Below are positions 1 to 10,579 of a DNA stretch of 64,000 nt, piece after piece. Below the pieces are notes generated by a model that saw only the letters and a program-made list of their open reading frames with translations, had not been told where the DNA came from and searched no databases. Made by a program: the position numbers and the translations under genes. Position 1 is the first letter of the stretch. The number at the start of each line of letters is the position of its first letter. The DNA comes from Hyaloraphidium curvatum (Eukaryota; Monoblepharomycota; Hyaloraphidiomycetes; Hyaloraphidiales; Hyaloraphidiaceae). The DNA is taken from positions 186,001 to 250,000 of the forward strand of contig JAIVFI010000037.1 in NCBI GenBank assembly GCA_025558095.1, read 5' to 3'.

Positions 1-2
1 TC

Positions 3-965
3 TGGCCGCACAAGGCGGGCAGGAAGATCCTGCTGGTCGACGGTAACGCACCCCCGCTGGGCCCGCTCACGCCTCCCGGCTGGGACGTCGAGGAGGTGCG
101 ATACCCGCCCGGCCTGGACGGCGTGGGCGGCTGGCTGCGCTCGCAGTGGGTTGCCGCCAACGCCGACGTCCTCTCGCGCTCCGGGGCCGAGTTCCTCGCC
201 TTTCTGGACGCCGACTCGCCGCTCGCCCTCAAGGTCACCCCCGATCTGCTGTTCGACGCCGCGGGACGCGTGCGGGTGATTGGCAACTACGCGTGGCAGC
301 AGCGCCTCTGGGCCCCGTCGTTCAGGTTCTACCTCAACGACAGCGCGGGCACCATGGCGCCCTACATCAACTCGATGGTCTTCCTCCCGCAGGTGTTTCC
401 CCGGGCGATGCTCCCCGCCGCGCGGGAGTTCTACTCCTCCCTGCACGCCGGCCGCCCGGACGTCGCCGAGCTGATGAAGCGGTGGAGCGCGACCACCAGG
501 GACCCGCACATGTCCTTCTTTGCCCTCTTTGCCCACTTTGCGCTCGCATCCCCGCGGTGGAAGGACCGCTTCTTTTTGGTGGACGAGAACCGCGACGCCC
601 CCGTGCTCCGCTCCGCCGCGCACCTCCCGTACCAATCCTGCTACCTGCGCAGGCTGGCACCGGGGTTCGCCAGCGCGGTGATAATCGCCGGCGTGAGGCA
701 CAAGCGGTACGACTACGCGGCGTACTACGCCGCCGCGAGGGAACTCCTCCTCTCGGGGGCGTGCGCTTCCGTCCCCGCGGGCAGCGTCCCCGCGTGCGCG
801 CGGGTGGAAGCGCCGGATGTCGAGGATGCGAGGAACTTCTGGTGGGAGTATTCGGCCGAGAACTGGTGGCCCAATGCGACGGCCGCGGGAGGGGGGTTCA
901 GGGGGGCGTGGGACGCGCATTTCGCGCCTCTGCACGCCAAACTGAGGGAGCTGATGGGGCCATAG
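3..965 (+). CDS. Glycosyltransferase-like protein, 5' partial
   Basis: The frame is open from the left edge of the window, so the start lies outside it; about 320 residues are visible, ending in TAG. The text 'KILLVDGN' followed by 'FLAFLDADS' resembles a nucleotide-sugar binding Rossmann core with a DxD-type metal motif, as in GT-A fold transferases and DUF6492-like proteins. The later part contains 'NYAWQQ', 'NSMVFLPQVFPR' and 'SFFALFAHFALA', which suit the acceptor half of such enzymes. No membrane segment is seen in the visible part. No GT..AG break is needed in the visible portion. The next gene is convergent and begins 124 bp downstream. The family assignment is an inference from the DxD motif and overall pattern; the substrate is unknown. 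Confidence 0.55.
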   Translation, partial: WPHKAGRKILLVDGNAPPLGPLTPPGWDVEEVRYPPGLDGVGGWLRSQWVAANADVLSRSGAEFLAFLDADSPLALKVTPDLLFDAAGRVRVIGNYAWQQRLWAPSFRFYLNDSAGTMAPYINSMVFLPQVFPRAMLPAAREFYSSLHAGRPDVAELMKRWSATTRDPHMSFFALFAHFALASPRWKDRFFLVDENRDAPVLRSAAHLPYQSCYLRRLAPGFASAVIIAGVRHKRYDYAAYYAAARELLLSGACASVPAGSVPACARVEAPDVEDARNFWWEYSAENWWPNATAAGGGFRGAWDAHFAPLHAKLRELMGP

Positions 966-1089
966 GGGGGAGAAGCGGGGGAGCAGACGCCGGTGCCGGT
1001 GCGTGTTGGACTGGCAACACATCGGCTGCCCACGGTCCGTAGCCCCAGCATCCCGCAGCACGCCATCCTCCCGCCCCAATGTCCCCGCC

Positions 1090-1608
1090 CTACGCGCCCG
1101 CAACCTCCCTCTCCATGATCCACAGCGTCTCCCTCCCCTCCGCATCCGCGAACCCCTCGGAAAGGTAGAGCGCCCTCGCGCCCGCGTTGGCCCTGTCCAC
1201 CGAGAGCCGCACCCGCGGCACCCCGTTCTCCCGTGCCTCGGCGAGCAGCCTCCGCACGACGGCGCGTCCGATCCCGGCGCGGTGGCACAAGGGGGACACG
1301 GCGACGCCGAGCCAGACGTGCCCGCCGTCGGGGTCCAGGTGGCCGTACCCGACGCACTCGGGGGGCCCTTCCGCGTCCCGCAGCGCAAGCACGGTAACCA
1401 GCTGCCCGGCCAGCGCGGTGTCAAACTCGCGGCGGGCAAAGTACCGGAACGCGGGGAGCGCGGCGGCGTTCGAGGGCGGGGAGAAGAGGAACGCGCGGAG
1501 GGCGGCGAGCAGCGCGGCGCGGGCGGGGTCGGGGGCCGGCGGGAGCAGCGCGAGGCGGATGCCGGGTGGCGCGGAGGGATCCGGCGGTGGCGCGTTTGGG
1601 GATGCCAT
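1090..1608 (-). CDS. GNAT-family N-acetyltransferase
   Basis: This 172-residue intronless gene encodes a typical GNAT fold enzyme, which transfers an acetyl group from acetyl-CoA to an amine. The acetyl-CoA pyrophosphate loop is visible as 'HRAGIGRAVVRRLL' (R/Q-x-x-G-x-G/A) near residues 105-120, preceded by the beta strand 'VWLGVAVSP'. The C-terminal 'ALYLSEGFADAE' matches motif B (x-LY-x-x-x-GF). The start at 1608 is the first ATG in the frame. A proline-rich N-terminus precedes the fold. The stop is TAG. The acceptor cannot be told from sequence; small-molecule or protein N-terminal acetylation are both possible. Confidence 0.85.
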   Translation of the reverse strand: MASPNAPPPDPSAPPGIRLALLPPAPDPARAALLAALRAFLFSPPSNAAALPAFRYFARREFDTALAGQLVTVLALRDAEGPPECVGYGHLDPDGGHVWLGVAVSPLCHRAGIGRAVVRRLLAEARENGVPRVRLSVDRANAGARALYLSEGFADAEGRETLWIMEREVAGA

Positions 1609-1837
1609 GAGGCGTGGCAGAGCCGGACGGCCGAAGGACGCAGCGGACAATTGGCCAAGGGATTCGCTGGCGCCCCATTGTGCTCCCCCCACGATCGAAC
1701 GGGATCACGGAAGGGGAGGTGCGCACGGTCGTGGATACGGTGGTGGGCGGCTGTCGAATTGGCATGCGAGGGGACGGGGCGGTGGAGCCGGCGCGGATGT
1801 TGAACGCAATTGAATCGTAGCCGGCAAGGCGATCGAT

Positions 1838-4105
1838 CTATTTCGAACCCCGGCCCGAGACCCTGATGCTCTTTGTCCTGCTGTAGCTGGACGTCGGGCG
1901 GCTGCCCGCATCGATCGGGGTGCCCGCAGCGCCGTCGTCCGCGTCGTCGTTAGCGGCGGGGCCCCGGATCCGATCCAGCTCCTGCACGATGTCCTCGAAG
2001 GATGGCCGCTCCAGCGGGTCCTGCGCCCAGCACCGCTGAATCAGGGCCCAGATGTCGTCTCCGATGCCGTAAGGGCGCGTAGGCCGTCCCCCGCCCGTAA
2101 GAAAGGCCGCGATATCAGAATTGCTCCAAGTACCATGGGGCAGCGGCTTCGCCCCACGTGATGCGACTTCAAACGCCACCATGGCAAATGCGAAAACATC
2201 TGATGCTCCATGCGGCGCGGTTCCGGCAACGTAGAGCTCCGGCGCGATGTACCCGGGTGTGCCGCCTCGGACTTCGTCCCCCCCGGCGGTTGCCGTGATG
2301 CGCGACAGCCCAAAGTCCGCCACGAGAGCCGCCCCGCCGTGATCCACGAGAATGTTGGCGGGCTTGAGGTCGCTGTGGACGACGCCCTGCTTTTGCAGGG
2401 CCGACATGCCCTTGGCCACATCCTGGAGCAACTTCAGGCCCTTCGAGAGGTCCCAACCGTGGCGTTCCAGGTAAGAACGGAGATTTCCGTTCTTAATCAG
2501 GTTCGAGATTAGCATCGGCTGTGGCTCGAGGCAGAATGCCATGAGAGGAAGCACTGTTCGTGATCAGGCCCAAGTGGCGGAAGTGCTGCATGTCGGCTCA
2601 CCATTCGGGTGGTTCCCAACACGCTCCCACACGTTGGCTTCGTGCTGCACCATCTCTAACAGTTCCGCGGGATCAACGTCAATGGTACGGCGGGGGCGGA
2701 CAACCTTGATGGCCACGTCCGTTGTCCCGAACAGCTTCCCCACATAAACCTCCCCAAAGTTTCCCTCTGCAAAAGGCGGCTTTGTTCTGTCAAACGTTAT
2801 TTCTGAGGCGTTCACAAGGAGGAGCGTTTTTCGGTCTTTGAGCAGCCTTTTCTCGCGAGCTGCCAATGCTTTTGTTAGGCAGTCCTTCATTGCACGGATT
2901 CTTTCCAGCTGCTCTGGCCCAAGGACGTTGAAACGATTCTGCTCAAGATATTCCAGATGCTCCATTGACTCATCAATGTCCACTCGTTCATGATGGTCCA
3001 GGAGATAGCCAATCACATCGAAGCCATCCCCGTCATTTTCATCTCCATCATCACTTGACCCGCATTGGAGACCCCCAAATTTACGATTCCAGAGACGTTG
3101 GCGTTGACAAAAGGGGTCCTTGGAGTTCCAATGGTGATTTCTGGTGCTCTCAATCGCCAACATCAGAGGTGTTTGTCCGTCAACATTCCGTGCCCTGAAA
3201 TCGACCTTTTCACAGGCCATAAAAGCACTTAGGAATTTTTCGAATTGTGCCTTGCTTCGAATGGCTTCACCAAACGCCGAATCAGAACTGAACAAGGTGT
3301 GCAACGGTGTGTTGCCCTCTCCATCTCTACAGTTCACATCAAGGGTCGGATACTTGTCCGCGCGATCCAAAAAGAACTTGGCAACTTCCAGGTGCCCGTT
3401 CTGAACAGCCAGGTGCAAAGGTGAGACGAAAACAGTGTGCCGGTTACAGTTGACGTTGCCATCAGAGTACTTCGGAATTAGCAGCTTGAGAACTTCCAAG
3501 TGCCCGTGCTCACAAGCTAACGTGATTCCTTTCGCTACAGCGGCCTTCAATCTGCCAGCTTTGACGTACTTGATGAGCTCGCTCACAGCTTCCAGGTCAC
3601 CAAATCGGCAAGCGCGGGAGAAATCTTTCTTCAGGCGATGTCGTTGCCACAAAACCCGCAGCTCGAACTCGGTCGGCTCTCTGTCACTGAGGGGTCCTTC
3701 CGAAGTGTCCGTGGCGGTGTCTGGTAGCGAGACCTCATCGCTCCAGTCGTCCTCCGAATCGCTGTCGCTGTCGCTCCCCGAATCGTTCTCGCTGTCGCTC
3801 CCCGAGTCGCTTTCGTTATCATTTCCAGCGCCAATCTCGGCACTCGAGCTCCGGTCTTCGGACGAGCTCTCGTTGCCCGACGATTCCGCGTCGGCGGCGT
3901 CCGCCCGAGCCCTTCTGGCCGTTGTACCCCTAGTGCCCGTCTTGTTGATAGCATGTGCGCGACGTGCCGCCCGTCCGCGGCCGCACGATGGAGCCGAAAC
4001 GCGCGCCGGGGTTGCGCCACCCCGCCGCTTCGAGACCCCGCGGCCGGATGATGCCCCGCGGGAGACGGCGCGTCCTCGGGCGCCGCGGGGTCGCGAGCGC
4101 GTCAT
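1838..4105 (-). CDS. Ankyrin-repeat TKL-like serine/threonine kinase
   Basis: There are two exons, 4105-2602 and 2553-1838, split by a 48-bp GTGAGC..ACAG intron that restores 'HPNVLPLMAF'; the product is 739 residues. The order is: a basic Arg/Gly/Ser-rich N-terminus, an acidic Ser/Asp/Glu run (about 75-130), ankyrin-like repeats (about 150-330, for example 'PLHLAVQNGHLEVAKFFLD'), then a kinase domain from about 440. Kinase motifs are the Gly loop 'AEGNFGEVYVG', VAIK lysine, 'VHSDLKPANIL', 'ADFGLS' and 'YIAPELY'. The catalytic loop reads HSD where HRD is usual, while the Asp and Asn are kept, so activity is plausible. The C-terminus is Ser/Arg-rich and the stop is TAG. Exon 1 is visibly richer in A/T than its neighbours. 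The general layout matches the kinase gene at 22.5 kb. Confidence 0.85.
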
Positions 4106-4538
4106 CGTGCCGCTACGGTGTTTCAGGAACGCCGGGCTCGCGGGGTGGAGGTGCGTCCTCGATTACTCGATGGAAGAGGGACCATCTGGCGTCATCAGGA
4201 CGTACCGACCTTCATATCCCAGGCATCTCGGTCATTCCTTACCTCGTCCTATGAGATTCAAGATCAAACAACTTACTGCAGCCTAACTTCCGCGCCTTGA
4301 ACGTGTTCTAGGATGACGGAGCTCAAAGCAGATTTGATGCGCCGCAGCAGGCGCCAGGTGGAAGTGCGGCCGCAGGCGCAGGTACCCAAGAGTGCTTCTC
4401 ATTGGAGCATTTATCACTTACTCGCGCTTCCGACGTTTCACATCTAAGCTACTGGGTTGCGGAGCTTTACCATCGCTCAGGGTGCACCACGCGTGCCGCG
4501 GCCGGACCGATCACTCGGCCCCTGAACCGCGCACAGAA
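4106..4538. promoter_or_regulatory. Divergent intergenic region between kinase and CorA-like genes
   Basis: This 433-bp stretch lies between the two ATGs of divergently transcribed genes and must hold both promoters and 5' leaders. No convincing TATA box or repeat was recognised. Composition is more balanced than in the flanking coding DNA. Confidence 0.4.
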
Positions 4539-6651
4539 ATGTCGTCTGCGACCACCATTCCCGCGGAAACCGTCGTCGAAACCGTCGTGGACGCGACGGA
4601 GGTGGTGCAGAGCGCGATGCCCGGGATCGCGCCTGCGATGGCGCCCGCTGAGCTCCCCGACGGGGTTCCCTCGGCGTCCCCCTCCGCGGCCGCCCAAAAC
4701 GCGTCTGCGGCGCCTGCTGCCTCTCAGCAAGCTCGCCCTACGATGGTCCGCACCGGCACCGCGCGGTCCGCGTTCCAGCAGGCGCCGCCGCCCACCGAGC
4801 CGCCCGCCGGCGCCGACCCGTCGCTCGCCGCGCCCACAACCGCGCCGGCCGTGATCGAGCCCGTGCCGCCGCTCAACCCCGTGCCAGCCGGCGCGCTGCC
4901 GTGCTTCGGTGTCGTCGATTTCTCCAAGGACGAGGGCGGCGGCGGCCAGTACGTGCTGGGCGCGGACGCCGCCTCGCTCGAGCACTACCTGGCCGAGACC
5001 GCCGCCTTCGAGCGCCAGACCGTGCGCTGGGTGCACCTCTCGTGGGCGCGCGCCGTGGCACAGCGGGCGATCGCGTCGGGGCCGTCCTACCCGCCCACCT
5101 CGGCCGGGTCGGGCAAGGGCTCGGCCGCAAAGGCCTTCTACAACGCCGAGACATCCTCCGCCGGCCTCGACCAGGGCCTCGCCGAGGCCGACCGCATGAT
5201 CCAGCTCGCCCGCTCGCTGGCCACGTTCAAGTCGTCGCGCCCCAAGCCTGCCCGCACCTTCCAAAAGCAGACCCTGAGCATCGACGAGTTCGGCGTGTCG
5301 CTGTCGATCCCCGTGTACGCCGAGGACCGGCTCGGCAAGTCCTTCGCACGCGCCGACACGCCCAAGCGGCGCGCCGGCGGGATCACGCCGCGGCCGCTGC
5401 ACCCGGTGCCGACGGCGATCCAGTACGCCGACCGAACGGGGACCCCCTTCCGCGTGGGTTCGTCGGCAGAGGTCATGGGCGGGCCCGACGTCGAGTTCTC
5501 GGTGCGCGAGTCGGTGCTGGAGGCCCTGTCGCGGATCGAGGGCAGGCTGCTCAAGCGGGGCAGGCTGGAGCTGCGCCTCGAGTTTGTCCGCGGCTGGCGC
5601 GTCGACGACATTCGGAGTACGTAGCTTGGCCTACCACTCCGGCCCGACATGGGCTCATCTGCCCGCCCTCCCAGTGCTGCTCATCACCTCCCTGTCGCTG
5701 CTCGACGACGAGCTCGACGACGACCTCTTCGCCGACCTGCAGGGCTCCATCCTCTCCACCGTCAACCTCTACCCCGACGCCCCCTCTCTCATCGGCGCCA
5801 TCCTCCGCTCCATGCTCGAGGTCTCGGCCGAGGTCGTCACCTTCCTCGAGGAATCCTTCTCCGACGCCGAATCCCTGGTCTTTGCCAAGCCCACGACGAT
5901 ATACCAGCAGGCGCTGACACAGATGAAGGCCGAGCTGCTCGTCGTCCGCAGGGACTACGCGGTCATGAGGACGCAGGTGCAGGCGCTGGCGGGGTTCCTG
6001 CAGGGCGTGGCGCCGTCGGGGTCCGCGTGGTCGGGATCGGTGATCAACCTCGAGTCGATCGCCAACGAGGAGGTGGTGCTCGACTCGCGGCTGGACGCGC
6101 TTATCCAGCGGTGCGACGCCTGCGTGGGCTTGGTCCAGTTCGAGGTGGGCGGCGCGCAACGGCGGCGCGAGGTCCGGCCGCTGAACTCGTTCGGCAGGTC
6201 TCGTACTTCCAAAACAGGATCATGTTCGCCCTGACCGCCGTCAGCGCCGTCTTTCTGCCCGCGTCCTTCTTCGTCACCTTCGTATTCCCCTCCGAGACCG
6301 TGACCATCACCCAAACCGCCTTCTGGATCGCCGTCTTCGGTTCGTCCCTCTCCATGTTCCCCCGCAACCGCGTGCTGATTCGGCCCCCCAGTGATCATGG
6401 TCGGCGTCTCCGTCCTCCTCTTCCTCTTCGTCTCCCCCAAGCGCGTCTGGGAATGGATCGAGGAGTCGCTCTACATCGACGCCGACCGCTGCGCCAGGTC
6501 GACCAACATCTTCTTCACCCGGCTGGGGGAGATGATCGACAAGGACTACGGCGGCGTGGACACGCTCACGAAAGCGAGGGCGCTGGAGCAGGCGGGCGGA
6601 GTGTGGACGGGCAAGGCGGGGGAGGGGAGGAAGGTCGGGAACCTGGTCTGA
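4539..6651 (+). CDS. CorA-like transporter family membrane protein
   Basis: Four exons (4539-5616, 5675-6144, 6198-6339, 6392-6651) join at GT..AG introns of 58, 53 and 52 bp to give 649 residues. The N-terminus is Ala/Pro-rich and low complexity. The middle contains the long helical arm typical of CorA ('LLITSLSLLDDELDDDLFA' onward). The C-terminal end has two membrane segments: 'MFALTAVSAVFLPASFFVTF' and 'FWIAVFVIMVGVSVLLFLFV'. The layout and the 'YFQNRIMFALTAVSAVFLPA' helix match the Mg2+ channel family. However, the Gly-Met-Asn signature expected after the first membrane helix is absent (FPSE occupies the place), so ion selectivity is uncertain. Splicing restores both membrane helices, which supports the model. 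The start is the first ATG in frame. Confidence 0.75.
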
Positions 6652-8116
6652 TTCTTTCGTCGGGATACACGCGTGCGGCGGAGTGCATCTCCTCGGCCTA
6701 CGGGAAAAATGGAGCGTCAGTCGTTTGCTTGTGCGGCCCAACCCCGGTTGTCCGCTCCGTTCAATCAGAACGAAACTGTCCACACGAAGATTCGGACATA
6801 TGCTTGTCTCTTTGTTTCGTGGTTGCTTCTCATCCACTTGACTTCGATGCGCCCGCCTCACTCCAGTCCGAGACTCACAGATCAATCTGCGTGACGGGAA
6901 AGGTTCAGCTTCCGTTCCCAAATATCCCCGATCAACCCAGCGATCAGACGATCAGCATTAGCATGGTACTTTCGTTCCCCGGGCGACGGCCATCCCGCGG
7001 GCATTCCGCCGCCCTGCAGACATAGCAGAGTGCTCGTCCCCTCGTCCTTCCCGCCTCAAGGATACCCACAAGGAAACCAGGCTTGAACGGGCCGTGTGCC
7101 GACGACGACCTGCCCGTGAACTTCGGGGAACCGAAAGTCAGCCCACAGCAACATGGAAAGAGAGGAACGCCGCGAGGCTGCGATCAGCGGCGACGACTGT
7201 CGATCGCGCCGTAGTTTTCCTCAGCATCGTTGGCTAAGCACCCAGTGCGCCTTTGGCGCCATCGTTTCGCCGCCCCGCGGTGTGCAAGCCCCGACACTCA
7301 CGTAGCTAGATCACAAGACCCGCCGAAGGAGTTGAAGCCGGCCTGCAGGAGGAGAAGTGAGGTCAGCTAGTGTCCTCGAACCCAATCCCGCCGGCGCAGT
7401 GAGTCTCCGTGTTCAGGTGCGTATGAGCATTTGTCCTCATGTGGTTCGGACGGTAATTCCAGCTTGTGCTTTATGGTTTCATCTCGACACGGCGTCGGGG
7501 GCGCGTTCCGTCGCGCCCCGGCCCGAGGAAGGGGGAGATGCCCACCTATGGCTTCCATCTCGCGGTCCGGCAACACAGACGGCTTTAGCGACTCGAATGA
7601 CGCCATGATGCACCTCTCGAAGTGGCCGCGAACCCGCGTTTCGAACGCCTGAAGAACTGCGGCGGCGAGGACGCGTCAGAGGCAGGCCTCACAACCCCTC
7701 GCCGGCGTCCGCACGCGGCGAAACCGTTCAGGTTCAAATGCAGTTGTGCGTCACGGGGCATCCGAGACTCTAGTTTTGGTTGAACAAGCATCCCGACGGC
7801 CGCATGGCGGTCCGCGGTCGGGGACTCACGTTGGCGTGCTGCGGGCCCGAGGCAAGGCGGCGCGGGGCCGCCGGCGGTGTCGATGGTCAGGGCATCGTGA
7901 TGGAGGGTTGGCGCGGCGGTAGAGGATCTCTGGAGCCCTCTGCCCGTCTTGGAGGGCTTTGTTTGCGATGCCGAAGGGCTTGCGGCCAACTGCCTACGAG
8001 AACCATCGAGAACCAAGGCCCATTTTGAGGCGCCGGACTCTTCGCGCGAGAAATGTTATCTAGAAGGCAGTTCCAACTCGTGTATTGCGGACTGCTGACG
8101 TCAAGATGCCCCCCGT
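6652..8116. other. Gene-poor region with one possible unassigned exon
   Basis: No complete gene could be built in these 1.46 kb. On the minus strand, roughly 7660-7546, an open stretch reads 'LLQAFETRVRGHFERCIM' and continues 'ASFESLKPSVLPDRE'. It is preceded by a CCGCCGCAG acceptor and followed by a GTGGGC donor. Another strong acceptor (TTCTCCTCCTGCAG, minus strand near 7343) and a GTGAGT donor (near 7302) lie beyond. These could belong to an undetected spliced gene or a decayed one. The rest shows no coding signal, repeat or RNA gene that I recognise. Confidence 0.3.
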
Positions 8117-9122
8117 TCAAAGCTTGGTCGACGGGTTGAACTTCGGGGTGCGCTTCTCGAACGCGGCCTTGGTCCCCTCCGCCAGCTGGTCCGGCGCGGC
8201 CACGCGGCACATCTTCTGCCCGACGCCCTCCCTCTCGAGAATGACGTCGATGTTCTCCTCGAACCTCAGCCGCATCGTGCGCGTGGTCATGCGGACCGCC
8301 AGCGGCGCCGCCTCGGCGATCTGGCGCGCGATGCCGAGGGCCGTGGGCATCAGGTCCTTGCCGTCGACGACCTGGGCAAAGAGAGGCGCCATGACGGGGT
8401 GCTCGGCGTTCTGCGTCTGGCCGGTGAGGAGGAGGAGGTTGGCGTGCTGGTGGTTGGTGATAAGGGGGATGGTCTGCGTCGCGGCCATGCCGGGGTGGAG
8501 GCCGAGCCTGCAATCGGGAGTGTGAAACGTCAGAAGATGTACTCCACGGAGCATGAAGGCAGAATGTGCCCCGTCTCGTACCCACCGGACAAAGTTGACG
8601 CCGACCTTGGCGCCCTTGGCAGCCACGCGGAGATCGCAAGCCAGGGCAACCGAGAACCCGGCACCGATGGCGGGACCGTTAATCGCGGCGATGATCGGCA
8701 CCTTGCACCGGCGAATGGGGCCGAGGTAGAGGTTGTAGAAGTCGGAGCCTGGTGGGACGTGTCGGTCCCCGAACGCCGGCAAGAGACGCCAAACCCACCC
8801 TCGTACACCTTGTTCGGGTTGCCGGCGAGCGTCTGCCTCGTGCCGGACACGCGGAGGTCCGCCCCTGCGCAGAACTGTTCGCGGGCCGTCCTCAGCCCGG
8901 CACGCCTGCTCCGTCTCCCGGACCACCCACCGCGCGGCCCTCGCCGGTGAGCACGATCGCGCGCACGTCCTCCATCTCGTCCATGCACTTGTCGATGGCC
9001 TCGCCGAAGGCGAAGCCCATGGGCACCGACAGCGAGTTGAGCGCGGACGGGTTGTTGAACCTGAGGATCATCACGTGCGGGTTCTCGGTGTCGGGGGTGA
9101 CGGTGACGAGCGGCTGCGACAT
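8117..9122 (-). CDS. Enoyl-CoA hydratase/isomerase (crotonase) family protein
   Basis: Four exons (9122-8931, 8874-8799, 8748-8586, 8507-8117) with introns of 56, 50 and 78 bp give 273 residues. Splicing restores 'LTGEGRAFCAGADLR', 'NKVYEGSDFYNLYLGP' and 'FVRLGLHPGMAAT', all standard crotonase blocks. The oxyanion-hole segments 'GADL' and 'INGPAIGAGF' are present. The two catalytic Glu residues of classical hydratases are not obvious: the second region reads 'VGVNFVRLGLHPG', as in a bacterial-type subfamily of ECH-related proteins. The helix after 'LLLTG' is diverged ('QTQNAEHPVMAPLFAQ'). The C-terminus is TKL, at best a weak peroxisomal signal. It lies directly downstream of a second crotonase on the same strand. 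Role: probably acyl-CoA hydration or isomerisation. Confidence 0.85.
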
Positions 9123-9331
9123 CGTGGCGGTACGGGCGGCGGCGGACGGCGCGATGTGGGTGTGGGGAGGGTCGGGCCGTTCGGCGTGCTGTGAAAAAGG
9201 TCTCCCACGCAAGGCGGCGACGCCAGGACTACCATGAGCCAGACAACGAACCGCACTTGAAGGTCAATGGAATCTAAGATCCGTTCACATCCATACTCAG
9301 CAGCCAATGAGTTCGGCAGCCCGTGCCCCGA

Positions 9332-10364
9332 TCAGATCTTGGCCTTCTTCTTGGCCGCCACCATCTCCGCCCTCCGCTGCTCCAGCCGCTTGGTCGCCAC
9401 CCCCGTCGAGAACCTGCTCGAGAGCGCCGACATGCTCTCGTTGACCGCGTGCACGCGCTTGTCCCTGAGCGGGCCGGCCATGAGCTTCTTGGAGACCAGC
9501 ATCGACGAGTGCTCGTTGACGGCGAGGCGGTCCTGCAGGTAGGCCCGGACGTCGGCGTGGAAGGTGGCTTGCGGGTAGATCCGGCTGCCGAGCTGCTTCA
9601 ATGGCAATGACGACGCCAGCGGGGGAAAACCCACTTGACGAGCCCGAACCGTTCCATCTCCTCGACCGTCAGCTTCCTGCCCAGGATCAGGAACTCGACC
9701 GCGCGGCGGTAGCCCATGCTCTCGGGCAGCATGATGCCCGAGCCCTGCTCCGGGACCAGGCCGAGCGCCGAGAAGGGGACCTGCGCGTAGGCCGTCTCGG
9801 AGGCCAAAACGAGGTCCGCGACGCCGAGGAACCACGCGCAGCCGCCGCCGACCATAGGTCCGTTCTGCACCACATGTTAGAATGAAACCAGATGAAAAGG
9901 GAGACCACGACCAACCAAAGCGAGGGTGAAGAGCTTCGGGTGCTGTGGGTTGGTGGCAGAAGAAGCTGCCCGTGAGACTCTGGCAACGGACCTCCTTCAC
10001 GTCCACCCACGTCGATGATCATCCTCAGCAGCTCGGCGTACCACGCCATGTACGTCCGGTTGTAGACGATCTTGCGCTCGATCTCCGTGTCCGGGATGGC
10101 CTCCCGGTCCCCGAACGCGACCACGTCCGCGCCCGACGAAAAGAACCTCCCCGCGCCGTAGAGCACGGTGAAGACGACCTCGGGGATGCCCTCGATGTGC
10201 CTCAGCGCGTGCTGGAACTCGATGAGGAGCTTGCCACCGAACGCGTTGAGCGACGCGGGCCGGTTGAACATGATCGTGGCGATGGCGCCGTCGATTTGGA
10301 GGACGATGTCGTTGAAGCCCGGTACGGGCGGGGTGGTGAGGATCGATGGGGTGGGGAAGGACAT
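9332..10364 (-). CDS. Delta3,delta2-enoyl-CoA isomerase-like crotonase, probably peroxisomal
   Basis: Four exons (10364-10011, 9942-9916, 9864-9635, 9584-9332) encode 287 residues. The second exon is only 27 nt and supplies 'HPKLFTLAL', exactly the strand expected between 'LLRMIID' and 'NGPMVGGGCAWF'. Introns are 68, 51 and 50 bp. The last splice restores 'FGLVNRIYPQATFHADVR'. Crotonase landmarks include 'FFSSGADVVAF' (first oxyanion loop), 'GPMVGGG' (second) and 'LVPEQGSGIMLP' (the Glu-containing catalytic region of ECI-type isomerases). The C-terminal tripeptide AKI is a known peroxisomal PTS1 variant, used in Candida tropicalis trifunctional enzyme. Inferred role: isomerising unsaturated fatty acyl-CoAs during peroxisomal beta-oxidation. 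Confidence 0.87.
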
Positions 10365-10579
10365 GGTTGGTGCGTCGCTCGGCGCGCGTCCAGGAAGTCG
10401 ATTTCCGGAACTCGGGGGTTCTCGCGGCCCGAGGTAAATGAGACGGCCCTATAGCACGCGGCAACGGTAGCCGCGAGATACGAACGAGGGCGGGAAGCGC
10501 GGGGAGACAGGGCGGAAGTTTCGCTCGGGCCGATGCACTTGCCACTCTGCGCCGCCTGCTCCGGCCCTGGCCCGGTCAG

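Noticed and set aside
1850-1870. tRNA B-box-like GGTTCGA on the minus strand
   Set aside because: It is inside the last codons of the kinase gene and lacks an A box or cloverleaf.
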